A program made the position numbers and the translations under genes. A stretch of DNA of 64,000 bases, taken from Thaumasiovibrio subtropicus (lineage in GTDB: Bacteria > Pseudomonadota > Gammaproteobacteria > Enterobacterales > Vibrionaceae). The stretch's first letter is position 1. Each line of letters opens with the position of its first letter. The stretch lies in the NCBI RefSeq assembly GCF_019703835.1, contig NZ_AP023054.1, positions 1,798,001 through 1,862,000 on the forward strand, written 5' to 3'. The notes beneath the pieces were generated by a model. That model saw only the letters and a list, made by a program, of their open reading frames with translations, had not been told where the DNA came from and made no database searches. Of this stretch, positions 56,177 through 64,000 are shown piece after piece.

Positions 56177-56296
56177 AAAACTAGTTGTACACACGGAAGT
56201 TGACAGAGCGTTGACATTCAGGAACTGCAGCTGGTCTATTCTTGGTTCCTAGCTCTGATTAGTGGTGACCTATTCACATAATCACCGAGATGTAGC

Positions 56297-56899
56297 ATGG
56301 ACAAACCAGTACTAAAAACTTCAATAAAGTTACTCAGTCGTTTTGGGACAATTAAGTCGCGTTCAATGTTTGGCGGTTTTGGCCTTTTCTTAGGCGAAAC
56401 CATGTTCGCACTTGTTGTAAACGATAAACTTCACCTACGTGCTAACGCCAGTAACGAGCGTCAGTTCAAGGAGAGTCAATTCCAGCCTTACGTTTACAAA
56501 AAGCGTGGGTTCCCGGTTGTCACTAAGTATTATGCAATACCTGACACCTGGTGGGATGACGAAGATCAGATCATCTCTCAAGCATCCCTCGCACTCACCG
56601 CAGCGCAAGAGGATAAAAAGGATCAAGAGGCAAAAAAGGCGAAGTTGCCTGACCGAATCAAAGATTTACCCAATCTGAGATTGGCAAACGAACGAATGCT
56701 GAAAAAAGCGGGTATTACCACTGTTGAAGAGCTCGTAGAAAAAGGCGCTTTACAGGCATTCAGACAACTGCAAGACACGCAAGGCGAATCGCTAAACGTC
56801 GAATTACTTTGGGCATTGGAGGGCGCAATCACAGGGAAACATTGGTCTGTCGTTACCGAAGACCGACGTCAAGAGCTCCTGTCAAAGCTCGGTGGATGA
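56297..56899 (+). CDS. tfoY: TfoY (TfoX-family regulator)
   Basis: A 200-residue Sxy/TfoX-family protein. The N-terminal TfoX domain ([19 protein letters not shown]...) is joined by a charged linker ([18 protein letters not shown]) to the C-terminal TfoX domain, a helix-hairpin-helix type fold ([27 protein letters not shown]). The c-di-GMP riboswitch upstream identifies it as TfoY, which governs motility and type VI secretion in V. cholerae, rather than the chitin-induced competence regulator TfoX. The ATG is within the predicted hairpin-controlled leader. Confidence 0.9.
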   Translation: MDKPVLKTSIKLLSRFGTIKSRSMFGGFGLFLGETMFALVVNDKLHLRANASNERQFKESQFQPYVYKKRGFPVVTKYYAIPDTWWDDEDQIISQASLALTAAQEDKKDQEAKKAKLPDRIKDLPNLRLANERMLKKAGITTVEELVEKGALQAFRQLQDTQGESLNVELLWALEGAITGKHWSVVTEDRRQELLSKLGG

Positions 56900-56934
56900 C
56901 GACTTTATAAGGCTAAATGCCAACAAATTCTGAG

Positions 56935-56968
56935 AAGGCTGACTTTCTATTGAAAGTCGGCCTTTTTA
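56935..56968 (+). terminator. tfoY terminator
   Basis: A 13-bp stem from AAGGCTGACTTTC with GAAAGTCGGCCTT, loop TATT and a T5 tract, 36 bp after the stop. Confidence 0.88.
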
Positions 56969-57035
56969 CTTTTCAGCCCGCCATGACCAAGTACAGGGTC
57001 TATACTCCATTCATGGCACTCAGGTGGGCAATGTC

Positions 57036-57203
57036 ATGGACAACAATACAACAACAACGTCGCAACGCAGTGATGAGTGGAAAACCTTTCTATTCATTGT
57101 CATTTTTCTCTTCCCTATCCTTTCGGTCATCATCGTTGGCGGATACGGCTTCTTCATCTGGATGATGCAGATCTTTTTCTGGGGTCCGCCCGGCCACGGC
57201 TAA
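57036..57203 (+). CDS. torE: TorE, NapE-like small membrane subunit
   Basis: A 55-residue protein: a polar start (DNNTTTTSQRSDEWK), one long hydrophobic stretch (FLFIVIFLFPILSVIIVGGYGFFIWMMQIFF) and a short WGPPGHG tail. This is the NapE/TorE family, found at the head of torECA operons in vibrios and Shewanella; its exact role is not known. AGGTGG lies nine bases before the ATG. torC begins 61 bp downstream, so it is the first gene of the TMAO operon. Confidence 0.85.
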   Translation: MDNNTTTTSQRSDEWKTFLFIVIFLFPILSVIIVGGYGFFIWMMQIFFWGPPGHG

Positions 57204-57264
57204 CAAACCATCTCAAACGCTTACTGACTTTCTATAACCACGCTTTTTTATCAGCGAGGCCACT

Positions 57265-58452
57265 ATGAAAAAGCTTCTCTCCGCGATGTGGCGGACATTT
57301 CGACGCCCTGCGACAAGCATTAGCCTAGGCGTGCTTTGCTTAGGCGGATTCGTTGCCGGCATTATTTTCTGGGGCGGCTTTAATACTGCGCTAGAAGCAA
57401 CCAATACCGAAGAATTTTGCATCTCATGCCATAACAAACCTGAGAATGATCTTGTATACACTGAATTGCAGCAAACCGTTCACTGGTCAAATCATTCTGG
57501 TGTCAGAGCCACCTGTCCCGATTGCCATGTTCCGCACAATTGGACAGATAAAATCGCCCGTAAAGTACAAGCCAGCAAAGAAGTCTTCGCTTGGTTTGCG
57601 GGCAGCATCAGCACAGTGGAAAAATTTGAAGACCGCCGCTTAGTACTCGCCCAACATGAATGGGAACGCCTTTCGGCTAACGGTTCGTTAGAGTGTAAAA
57701 ATTGCCACAGTTACGCCAGTATGAATTGGGACCAAATGTCGGATACCGCGCGCATTCAAATGGAGCAAGCCGCGGAAAGAGACCAAAGCTGTATCGATTG
57801 CCATAAAGGCATTGCTCACAAGCTGCCGGAAGGGATGGAAAGCTCTGGCGGTATGATAGGCGAACTAGTGCAGCAATCACATAGCACCCGCTACAGCGTG
57901 GGTGAAAGTTACTACAGTGTCCGTCACCTCAACATTTATGAAGACGCCAATCTAACCACAGAAGGTGGCCTACTCAATCCCGCAACCAAAATTACCGTCA
58001 TTGCTGAACAAGGCAATGCGATTCAGTTCAATATAGAAGGGTGGCGAAAAACCAAAGGTTTTGGTCGTGTGATAAACGAAGATTTTGGGTTAAACATACC
58101 CTCAGCCGCACTCACCAAAGAAGCAGCGGCCAACGACGACATTATCCAAGTCTTCGAGCAAAAAGAAGATGACCTCACAGGCCTTGGTTGGGAACGCGTC
58201 ACAGCAACACTTTGGGCAGAGAAAGACTCTTTCCTCTCATCGCCTGATGCACTGTGGGCAAAAGCCGATGAATCTTATGTGACCAACTGCAGTATCTGTC
58301 ACACGCAGCCCGCACCCGCTCACTTTAGTACCAATGCATGGCCTGGCATGTTTAATGGCATGTTGTCGTTCGTCAATCTTGACGCGGACAGTGAAGCATT
58401 AGTACTGAAATATCTACAAAAACATTCTTCAGATTTCTCAGATCATCACTGA
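57265..58452 (+). CDS. torC: Pentaheme c-type cytochrome TorC
   Basis: Membrane-anchored quinol-oxidising cytochrome that passes electrons to TorA. One N-terminal anchor helix (about 17-38) is followed by the NapC/NirT tetraheme domain with CISCH, CPDCH, CKNCH and CIDCH, then a C-terminal domain with the fifth heme site CSICH and the heme-binding region near PAPAHFSTNAWPGMFNG. The 395 residues match TorC. GAGG precedes the ATG. torA follows after 12 bp. Confidence 0.94.
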   Translation: MKKLLSAMWRTFRRPATSISLGVLCLGGFVAGIIFWGGFNTALEATNTEEFCISCHNKPENDLVYTELQQTVHWSNHSGVRATCPDCHVPHNWTDKIARKVQASKEVFAWFAGSISTVEKFEDRRLVLAQHEWERLSANGSLECKNCHSYASMNWDQMSDTARIQMEQAAERDQSCIDCHKGIAHKLPEGMESSGGMIGELVQQSHSTRYSVGESYYSVRHLNIYEDANLTTEGGLLNPATKITVIAEQGNAIQFNIEGWRKTKGFGRVINEDFGLNIPSAALTKEAAANDDIIQVFEQKEDDLTGLGWERVTATLWAEKDSFLSSPDALWAKADESYVTNCSICHTQPAPAHFSTNAWPGMFNGMLSFVNLDADSEALVLKYLQKHSSDFSDHH

Positions 58453-58464
58453 GTAAGGTAGGAA

Positions 58465-60933
58465 ATGATGACAGTAAGTCGACGTGAGTTTCTCAGAGGC
58501 TTAGCGACCACAGGCGTTGCAGCTGCTATCGGCCCTAGCTTAGTTGCGCCACTTGCCAACGCAGAGGAAGACGCCACGCTAGGCACATGGAAAACATCCG
58601 GTTCTCACTTCGGTGCATTTAGAGCACGCGTTTACGCAGGTAAAGTGCAAGAGATTGAACCATTAGCATTCGATAAACACCCCACTGATATGATCAACGG
58701 TATCAAAGGGGTGATCTACAACCCTTCAAGGGTGCGTTACCCAATGGTTCGCCTCAATTGGCTCAAGAAACATCGCTACAGCAGCGACACACGTGGCGAC
58801 AACCGTTTCGTTCGGGTCACTTGGGATGAAGCACTCGATCTTTTCTATCGAGAACTCGAATATGTACAAACTAACTTCGGACCTTGGGCGTTACATGCTG
58901 GGCAAACAGGCTGGCGACAAACCGGACAATTCCACAGTTGCACAAGCCATATGCAACGTGCAGTCGGTATGCATGGCCACTTTTTAACCAAGGTTGGCGA
59001 CTACTCAACAGGCGCAGGGCAAACCATTCTCCCCTACATCCTTGGCTCAACCGAAGTCTATGCCCAACAAACTTCTTGGCCTAAAATCTTTGCGCATACC
59101 GATGTACTTATCCTCTGGGCGAATGACCCAGTCAAGAACACCCAAGTCGGCTGGCAGTGTGAAACCCATGAATCCTATGCCTACTACGAACAACTCAAGC
59201 AGAACCTCGCCGACAAAAAGATCCGCGTTATCTCCATAGACCCTGTAAAGACCAAAACACAGAACTTCTTAGACTGCGAGCATCAGTACATTAATCCGCA
59301 AACCGATGTGCCCTTCATGCTTGGCGTTGCGCATACACTTTACAAAGAAGACCTTTACGACAAGGACTTTATCAACACTTACGCATTAGGTTTTGATGAC
59401 TTCCTGCCCTATTTATTGGGTACCGCCGCAGATGAGACAGAAAAGACACCCGAATGGGCGGCCGCTATTTGTGGCATAGATGCTGACACTATTCGCGACT
59501 ATGCACGCTTAATGGCCAATAACCGCACGCAAATTATCTTTGGCTGGTCAATACAACGTCAGCAGCATGGCGAGCAGCCCTACTGGATGGGTGCCGTTGT
59601 CGCCGCTATGCTTGGCCAAATCGGTAAACCCGGCGGCGGTGTCTCTTATGCACACCACTACAGCGGTATTGGGATCCCTCCCACGGGCGCAGCAGGTCCT
59701 GGCGGATTTCCAAGAAACCTCGACCCCGGCATGAAGCCTAAACATGATAATAAAGACTACAACGGCTACAGCAGCACAATTCCCGTCGCGCGTTGGGTCG
59801 ATGCGCTGCTCGAACCGGGCAAAAAAATCAACTATAACGGAGCAACCGTCACCTACCCTGATATCAAAATGATGGTATTCAGTGGCAATAACCCTTGGCA
59901 CCATCACCAAGACCGTAACCGGATGAAAGAAGCGTTCAAAAAACTGCATACGGTGGTAAGCATCGACTATTGCTGGACAGCGACATGCCGATTCTCAGAC
60001 ATCGTATTGCCTGCATGTACACAATTTGAGCGCAACGATATCGATCTCTACGGTGCATATTCAGCCAGTGGGATTCTGGCCATGCATAAACTGGTCGACC
60101 CACTTTATCACTCAAAGACAGACTTCGAAATTTTCACTGAGCTCACTCGTCGATGGGGACAACATAAAGCGTATACCCGCGGCATGGACGAGATGGACTG
60201 GGTCAAGATGCTTTACAACGAATGCCGTGAAGCCAATAAAGGCAAGTTTGCTATGCCCGAATTCGATGAGTTCTGGGCAGCTGGCTTGGTCGAATTTGGG
60301 CAGGGTTCTGATTATATTCGCCATGCTGATTTCCGTGAAGATCCTGAAATAGCACCACTCGGCACTCCGTCAGGCTTTATTGAGATTTTTAGCCGCACTA
60401 TCGATCGCATGGGCTATCAAGAGTGTCGTGGCCATCCGATGTGGTTTGAAAAAGCAGAACGCTCTCACGGTGGTCCAAAATCAGATGTCTACCCGCTTTG
60501 GTTACAATCTTGCCATCCAGATAAGCGCTTACACTCACAAATGTGCGAGTCGGAAGAGTTTAGAGCAACCTATGCCGTACAAGGACGTGAACCGCTATAC
60601 ATGAGCCCAGAAGATGCGAAAGCACGCGGTATTGCTGATGGGGATTTAGTCCGCATCTACAACGATCGCGGCCAAGCTCTAGTAGGTGCAGTGGTGTCGG
60701 ATGACTATCCACCGGGTGTAGTGCGGCTCCAAGAAGGCGCATGGTATGGCCCCTTGAATGAGAAAGTCGGCGCTATCGATACTTATGGTGATCCAAACAC
60801 TATGACACTCGATATCGGTGCATCGGAACTGTCGCAAGCCACCAGCGCCAATACTTGCTTGGTCGAGATCGAGAAGTTCAACGGCGAAGTCCCCCCTGTC
60901 ACCTCCTTTGGGGGCCCTATTATGGTGAGTTGA
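58465..60933 (+). CDS. torA: Trimethylamine-N-oxide reductase TorA
   Basis: Periplasmic molybdoenzyme reducing TMAO to trimethylamine (EC 1.7.2.3), 822 residues. A Tat signal [19 protein letters not shown] directs folded export. The molybdenum ligand serine is in [14 protein letters not shown], and molybdopterin-binding segments include [24 protein letters not shown] and [12 protein letters not shown] [13 protein letters not shown]. No iron-sulfur cysteine set is present, as expected for the DMSO/TMAO reductase class. It ends the torECA operon; torD lies 4 kb upstream. A second Met follows the first. Confidence 0.95.
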   Translation: MMTVSRREFLRGLATTGVAAAIGPSLVAPLANAEEDATLGTWKTSGSHFGAFRARVYAGKVQEIEPLAFDKHPTDMINGIKGVIYNPSRVRYPMVRLNWLKKHRYSSDTRGDNRFVRVTWDEALDLFYRELEYVQTNFGPWALHAGQTGWRQTGQFHSCTSHMQRAVGMHGHFLTKVGDYSTGAGQTILPYILGSTEVYAQQTSWPKIFAHTDVLILWANDPVKNTQVGWQCETHESYAYYEQLKQNLADKKIRVISIDPVKTKTQNFLDCEHQYINPQTDVPFMLGVAHTLYKEDLYDKDFINTYALGFDDFLPYLLGTAADETEKTPEWAAAICGIDADTIRDYARLMANNRTQIIFGWSIQRQQHGEQPYWMGAVVAAMLGQIGKPGGGVSYAHHYSGIGIPPTGAAGPGGFPRNLDPGMKPKHDNKDYNGYSSTIPVARWVDALLEPGKKINYNGATVTYPDIKMMVFSGNNPWHHHQDRNRMKEAFKKLHTVVSIDYCWTATCRFSDIVLPACTQFERNDIDLYGAYSASGILAMHKLVDPLYHSKTDFEIFTELTRRWGQHKAYTRGMDEMDWVKMLYNECREANKGKFAMPEFDEFWAAGLVEFGQGSDYIRHADFREDPEIAPLGTPSGFIEIFSRTIDRMGYQECRGHPMWFEKAERSHGGPKSDVYPLWLQSCHPDKRLHSQMCESEEFRATYAVQGREPLYMSPEDAKARGIADGDLVRIYNDRGQALVGAVVSDDYPPGVVRLQEGAWYGPLNEKVGAIDTYGDPNTMTLDIGASELSQATSANTCLVEIEKFNGEVPPVTSFGGPIMVS

Positions 60934-60961
60934 CGGCACGATTCCTTTCCTTCAAATACAC

Positions 60962-60990
60962 AAAAGCCTCGAATATTCGAGGCTCTTTAT
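60962..60990 (+). terminator. torECA terminator
   Basis: AAAGCCTCGAAT/ATTCGAGGCTCTTT hairpin, 29 bp after the torA stop. It abuts the first copy of the 35-bp direct repeat. Confidence 0.75.
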
Positions 60991-61087
60991 GGCTCTACTG
61001 CTGTACTTCGTTATTTCTCAGCGTTTGATGGGGAAGTCATGTATGTGATTGACTTTATGGCTCTACTGCTGTACTTCGTTATTTCTC
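60985..61087. repeat. 35-bp direct repeat, two copies with a 68-bp period
   Basis: The same 35 bases, beginning CTTTATGGCTCTACTGCTGT, occur at 60985-61019 and 61053-61087 without mismatch. The second copy contains the stop and last codons of the Bro-N gene; the first lies in the torA terminator tail. Thirty-three bp separate them. Confidence 0.85.
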
Positions 61088-61869
61088 TTACTGCTTTCAA
61101 ACAAAAGTACTGCCTTATCAATCGTCTCGATAGTGAAAGCCTTAGAGCAGATGTCACGACCGCTACTTCTTTTCTGAGATTTATATGAACCAGAACCATC
61201 AGACGAAAGATTCAAACAATGTGCAAAGAGCAGATACTGGTCTGGTTTAGAAAGATTCTCACCATACCAATGGTCTGCCACCAATAAATACTCTACTTGC
61301 TCAATTTGTTTTCGTAGCTCCCCAATATCTTGAGCTATGGTATTCATTTGCTTCTTTAAAGCAGCATCTGCTGCCTTACGTTCACGGGTCTCTTGGAGTT
61401 GGAGTACAAGCATCGTCTCTACATCAAACTCTCCCTCAAGAGATAAGGAAGTTCCAGTTTGATTCGTGGATGGGTACGTATATGCCCCTCGTTCCAATAC
61501 TGACGGAATGACATCTTCCAATACCCATTTCTGGAATTTAATACAAGCAGGTGAGTTACCTTGAAGGACAACTCGAAGCAAGCCTGCTTGAGTGACATAG
61601 CTTTCGAAAAGAGGATCCAAAATATTATCAGGGACGTTATCTCTTACCCTGATTTCATCTTGAAGCAAATGAGTGGCATGCCCTCTCATCAAACTTAACA
61701 TTGAACCAGAAGGACGAGAGGTTGGTTCAAGGACTTGATTTTCAGCAGAAATTGTTTGAACTACATCATGAAGAGAAAAGAACAAAACACCTTGCTCTTC
61801 TATAGTTCGTATGGATACTTTACCTGATGCGGCACTATTATAAGAGAATATTGTTTCGGATAGATTCAT
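61063..61869 (-). CDS. Bro-N domain antirepressor-like protein
   Basis: A 268-residue protein with an N-terminal Bro-N domain, the DNA-binding module of phage antirepressors and baculovirus BRO proteins. Recognisable are VLFFSLHDVVQTI, YVTQAGLLRVVLQGNSPACIKFQKWVLEDVIPSVL. A coiled-coil stretch (QLQETRERKAADAALKKQMNTIAQDIGELRKQIEQVEYLL) links to an unrecognised C-terminal part. It has no other phage gene around it. The ATG at 61869 follows GGTG; a GTG at 61893 would add eight residues. Its last codons lie within a 35-bp direct repeat. Confidence 0.72.
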   Translation of the reverse strand: MNLSETIFSYNSAASGKVSIRTIEEQGVLFFSLHDVVQTISAENQVLEPTSRPSGSMLSLMRGHATHLLQDEIRVRDNVPDNILDPLFESYVTQAGLLRVVLQGNSPACIKFQKWVLEDVIPSVLERGAYTYPSTNQTGTSLSLEGEFDVETMLVLQLQETRERKAADAALKKQMNTIAQDIGELRKQIEQVEYLLVADHWYGENLSKPDQYLLFAHCLNLSSDGSGSYKSQKRSSGRDICSKAFTIETIDKAVLLFESSKRNNEVQQ

Positions 61870-61928
61870 ATTCGCACCAATGTTACTCAACACATTGCTT
61901 ATATAATATACCGCCTAATAACCAGACA

Positions 61929-62085
61929 TCAATACGTGGTCAGTCTCATCAAAGACAAATCAAGAACGTGGTAAGTAGTTCGTATCGCTTTGGCTTCATT
62001 ACCGAACTTCTCGGCTAGGAGATTTCGAAGCTTGATGATAACTCCCACAGTTATATCTGAGGTTACATTTGAATAGCCACCTTCT
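61929..62085 (-). other. Possible gene remnant in the gap after the Bro-N gene
   Basis: A minus-strand frame of about 50 codons without a good start reads in part KLRNLLAEKFGNEAKAIRTT before a TGA at 61929. Its composition looks protein-like, but I cannot place it in a family and no ribosome site is seen. It may be the tail of a lost gene. Confidence 0.25.
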
Positions 62086-62116
62086 AGTTAGACAAAATGA
62101 CTAATAGAGTAGACGG

Positions 62117-62152
62117 CTTCTTAATCCAGTACTTTGAGGTAGCTTGAGTATA
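62117..62152 (+). repeat. MITE-like terminal fragment (copy E)
   Basis: CTTCTTAATCCAG.ACTTTGAGGTAGCTTGAGTATA corresponds to the right end of copy B (CTTCTGAATCC, then the terminal repeat ending GAGTATA). The rest is absent. Confidence 0.6.
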
Positions 62153-62211
62153 GTTTTTGCCCGTTTAATCGTCCGCGTTGAAAAGCAAGGTAAACTTACT
62201 CTCAACATCGC

Positions 62212-62514
62212 TTAATTCTCACCCGTCAGCCAAGCATGAAACTCGGGATCATCTTCGATCCGGTACTCTTTATCTGCTACGGTATTACCCGGAACAGTGA
62301 TGGCCTCCAACCCAGTGCCATACTCTTTCTCTATCATCATAGTATCGTAAATCAGAAAGCTAGTGGCCGGTAGCCAAATGAGATGAAAGCAAATATTGAT
62401 CACTTTTCGCTTGCTTGAATAAAAAAATATGTAAATTAGGCTAAGTACAAGTGGATAAATTATCACTAGGATAACAAGCCACTGTAACTCAAGTGACACG
62501 TCATCCAAAACCAT
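62212..62514 (-). CDS. Small two-helix membrane protein, unknown
   Basis: A 100-residue protein with two membrane helices (WLVILVIIYPLVLSLIYIFFY and INICFHLIWLPATSFLIYD) and an acidic C-terminal tail with EDDPEFHAWLTGEN. No family recognised. Octanucleotide repeats lie about 50 bp upstream of its start. Confidence 0.5.
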   Translation of the reverse strand: MVLDDVSLELQWLVILVIIYPLVLSLIYIFFYSSKRKVINICFHLIWLPATSFLIYDTMMIEKEYGTGLEAITVPGNTVADKEYRIEDDPEFHAWLTGEN

Positions 62515-62563
62515 GGTTCATCCCGCATTCTCTACGACCTCTTTAAACAGCAATATCAAAACA

Positions 62564-62592
62564 ACCAAACGACCAAACGACCAAACGACCAA
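62564..62592. repeat. Octanucleotide tandem repeat (ACCAAACG, 3.6 units)
   Basis: Three perfect units at 62564-62587 and a partial fourth. It sits 50-78 bp upstream of the minus-strand gene at 62514, within its likely promoter region. Short tandem repeats of this kind can vary in number by slipped pairing. Confidence 0.6.
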
Positions 62593-62640
62593 GTAAAATA
62601 CTCTGCCACATCGCTAAATTGCTAGTGCTTTTGCTAGTTA

Positions 62641-63018
62641 TTAATAGGTAGGTTTTCTGCCATGAAACCGTACATAGAGTTGTTTCAATACGTCAGGGAA
62701 AGTATCCCAAAATGGTGCTACTTTCTCTACAGGAACGTTGAAAAATAAGTTTTCCACAAAAGATACATCAATGCAGTCTCGCACTTCACTTTCACCATTT
62801 AAATAGCTACTACGAAAAAACTCAAAGAGAGATTTATAGTCGTTCTCGGCTGAAGATACCACCATTTCGTAATTCAAAACATTTGCCAAACTACCAAACC
62901 AAGAGTAGGCACACTCTGGGTTAACTTCACCCCAAAGACGAATGTGCTCAACATCAGCTTTCTTAGTAATCTTTGGAAACTGAGTTCTAAAACTCTTGTA
63001 CATACTTAAAACTGTCAT
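62641..63018 (-). CDS. Conserved-looking small soluble protein, unknown
   Basis: A 125-residue protein with a helical N-terminus (YKSFRTQFPKITKKADVEHIRLWGEVNPECAYSWFGSLANVLN) and an aromatic-rich C-terminal part. It has no signal peptide or membrane helix. It resembles in size and style small immunity-type proteins, but I cannot assign a family with confidence, and no toxin gene is adjacent in this window. Confidence 0.45.
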   Translation of the reverse strand: MTVLSMYKSFRTQFPKITKKADVEHIRLWGEVNPECAYSWFGSLANVLNYEMVVSSAENDYKSLFEFFRSSYLNGESEVRDCIDVSFVENLFFNVPVEKVAPFWDTFPDVLKQLYVRFHGRKPTY

Positions 63019-63146
63019 GACATCCGCCTAAAATCAACGTGATCTACACCAAATCTAGGTTATTATCCCCAAGAAAAATAAAGTCATTAACCCACATGTT
63101 AATGTCCATTTCGCCAATCACCATGCCAGAGTTCTAGTTAAGTGTT

Positions 63147-63521
63147 CTATGTGGAAACGCCTTGAACACAAGTATGATAAACAATATTTTGGAACTCTTT
63201 CACTGTAATGTCTTTTCTCAGCTCTGGACCATACCCCTCTTCATCAAGCTCGACGACGGGATCCACAACGTCTTCATCACTAAGCTTAATATCTAGGGTC
63301 TCTTCAATATTAATGACTACATCCAGTATAGAAAGCAGGTCGACAGAAAAGCTTTGCTGAGAAAGCGCTGCATCAACATCGACAACATCAACTGGCACAT
63401 CAGCGGTATTTGCCAGTCTCTCTATAACAAGTGTACTGACAGCATCACAATCGGCAGCAAAAGTGAGACTTGAAAAAATAACGGCTACCGTCGCTACGCA
63501 AGATAATTTTAGATTGTACAT
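63147..63521 (-). CDS. Secreted acyl-carrier-protein-like protein lacking the serine
   Basis: A 124-residue protein with a signal peptide (KLSCVATVAVIFSSLTFA) and a mature domain that follows the acyl carrier protein pattern: a first helix, SQQSFSVDLLSILDVVINIEETLDIKLSDEDVV, an acidic insertion of about 15 residues, and ITVKEFQNIVYHTC. In ACPs the modifiable DSL reads here as DLL, so the phosphopantetheine serine is absent. Two cysteines near the ends of the mature chain (ADCDA and HTCVQ) may pair. Function unknown; not part of a visible synthase cluster. Confidence 0.55.
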   Translation of the reverse strand: MYNLKLSCVATVAVIFSSLTFAADCDAVSTLVIERLANTADVPVDVVDVDAALSQQSFSVDLLSILDVVINIEETLDIKLSDEDVVDPVVELDEEGYGPELRKDITVKEFQNIVYHTCVQGVST

Positions 63522-63616
63522 TGATGCTTCCTTTTTTATAGCTATGAACCGTTAGTCCTAAACCAGCTACCATTCATTGCACAGGGCTAGTCAACCTATT
63601 TCTATTCGTTTAATAC

Positions 63617-64000
63617 CTATTCTACATTTTCTAAAAGCTGTGTGAGGATAGTCGTCCACTCTACTTTGGTGCACTCTGGGGTTAAAATTGGCGAAGCCTT
63701 ATACACATTGTCTCCAGCTATTCGCCCTTTGACATGAACATGATAATGCCAAACATCTTGTGTACCACACGGTTCATTGTTTTGCCAAACAGTGACGCCT
63801 TCTACTCCGGGCATTTGGCGTACCGCTATTGCAACATTCTTTGAGAGCACAGCTAAATGCGCTAATACCTCGTTAGGCAAGTCGTAAATGTTTTCATAGT
63901 AAGCCTTGGGAACGACCAATACCGTTGGCCCGGAGTTCTCATGGTGACGCAAACCTAAGCATACAAAACCCAGTTCAGACTCATAGATGACGTCGGGATC
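63617..64000 (-). CDS. HIT family hydrolase, 5' end outside window
   Basis: The frame is open from the TAG-side end at 63617 to the window edge. It reads DVIYESELGFVCLGLRHHE, GPTVLVVPKAYYENIYDLP and then the histidine triad HYHVHVKG, so it is a HIT-fold nucleotide hydrolase or transferase with the catalytic middle His present. An inner TTG at 63950-63952 is not a likely start because the HIT fold begins upstream of it. The substrate is unknown. Confidence 0.8.
   Translation of the reverse strand, partial: DPDVIYESELGFVCLGLRHHENSGPTVLVVPKAYYENIYDLPNEVLAHLAVLSKNVAIAVRQMPGVEGVTVWQNNEPCGTQDVWHYHVHVKGRIAGDNVYKASPILTPECTKVEWTTILTQLLENVE

Noticed and set aside
62560..62595. CRISPR-like repetition
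   Set aside because: Units are 8 bp in direct tandem without spacers, so this is a simple repeat.
61000..64000. Prophage or integrative element
   Set aside because: Only a Bro-N gene and a direct repeat point that way; no integrase, structural or replication gene is present in the window.

Overview
The window is a bacterial chromosome segment of moderate GC. Gene content and order point to the Vibrionaceae: a torECA cluster with torD and purR close by, a c-di-GMP-I riboswitch in front of tfoY, a PanP-type aspartate decarboxylase, DUF2913 and DUF2860 proteins, radD next to rplY, and chitin-degradation genes. The genus (Grimontia, Enterovibrio, Salinivibrio, Photobacterium or Vibrio) cannot be settled from this sequence alone. 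No rRNA, tRNA, CRISPR array, integrase or complete insertion sequence was seen.

Layout. 1-2.2 kb: a tandem pair of exported leucine-rich-repeat proteins, one cut by the window edge and one interrupted by an in-frame stop. 2.9-8.5 kb: NAD-malic enzyme, a SanA-like protein, a SLC13-type transporter and a FabH paralogue. 8.6-15.4 kb, minus strand: a diguanylate cyclase, GlcNAc kinase, a DTW-domain tRNA modification enzyme, a GH19 chitinase and a CoA-transferase. 15.6-20.1 kb, minus: a tightly coupled operon of ABC ATPase, large permease, AttH-like protein and a VOC protein. 20.5-31.6 kb: housekeeping and accessory genes including rsuA, radD, rplY and polB. 31.6-39.2 kb: small transporters, acetyltransferases, efpL, yciU and ribA, plus a nest of MITE-like repeats at 32.4-32.9 kb. 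39.7-46.4 kb: a complete TRAP transporter followed by a sensor kinase/response regulator pair and an EAL phosphodiesterase. 46.6-53.5 kb: Mn-dependent pyrophosphatase, a YnhF-like micropeptide, an NSS transporter with its MetS-like micro-subunit, an outer-membrane pair and panP. 53.9-60.9 kb: torD, purR, tfoY and torECA, for TMAO respiration. 61-64 kb: an accessory tail of a Bro-N protein, orphan small proteins, a periplasmic acyl-carrier-like protein and a HIT protein cut by the window edge.

How the genes work together. Chitinase and GlcNAc kinase serve chitin use. The TRAP importer and the adjoining kinase/regulator look like one uptake-and-sensing unit. A diguanylate cyclase, an EAL phosphodiesterase and a c-di-GMP riboswitch place synthesis, breakdown and sensing of c-di-GMP in one window. 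torE, torC and torA form the TMAO reductase chain, with their chaperone gene torD set apart by purR and tfoY. A family of 24-bp terminal-inverted-repeat elements is scattered through intergenic regions.

The least ordinary items are the disrupted LRR duplicate, the MITE-like family in several stages of decay, the secreted acyl-carrier-like protein that lacks the phosphopantetheine serine, the 35-bp direct repeat at the edge of the accessory tail, and several genes encoding 29-55 residue proteins. No complete undescribed multi-gene system could be demonstrated.
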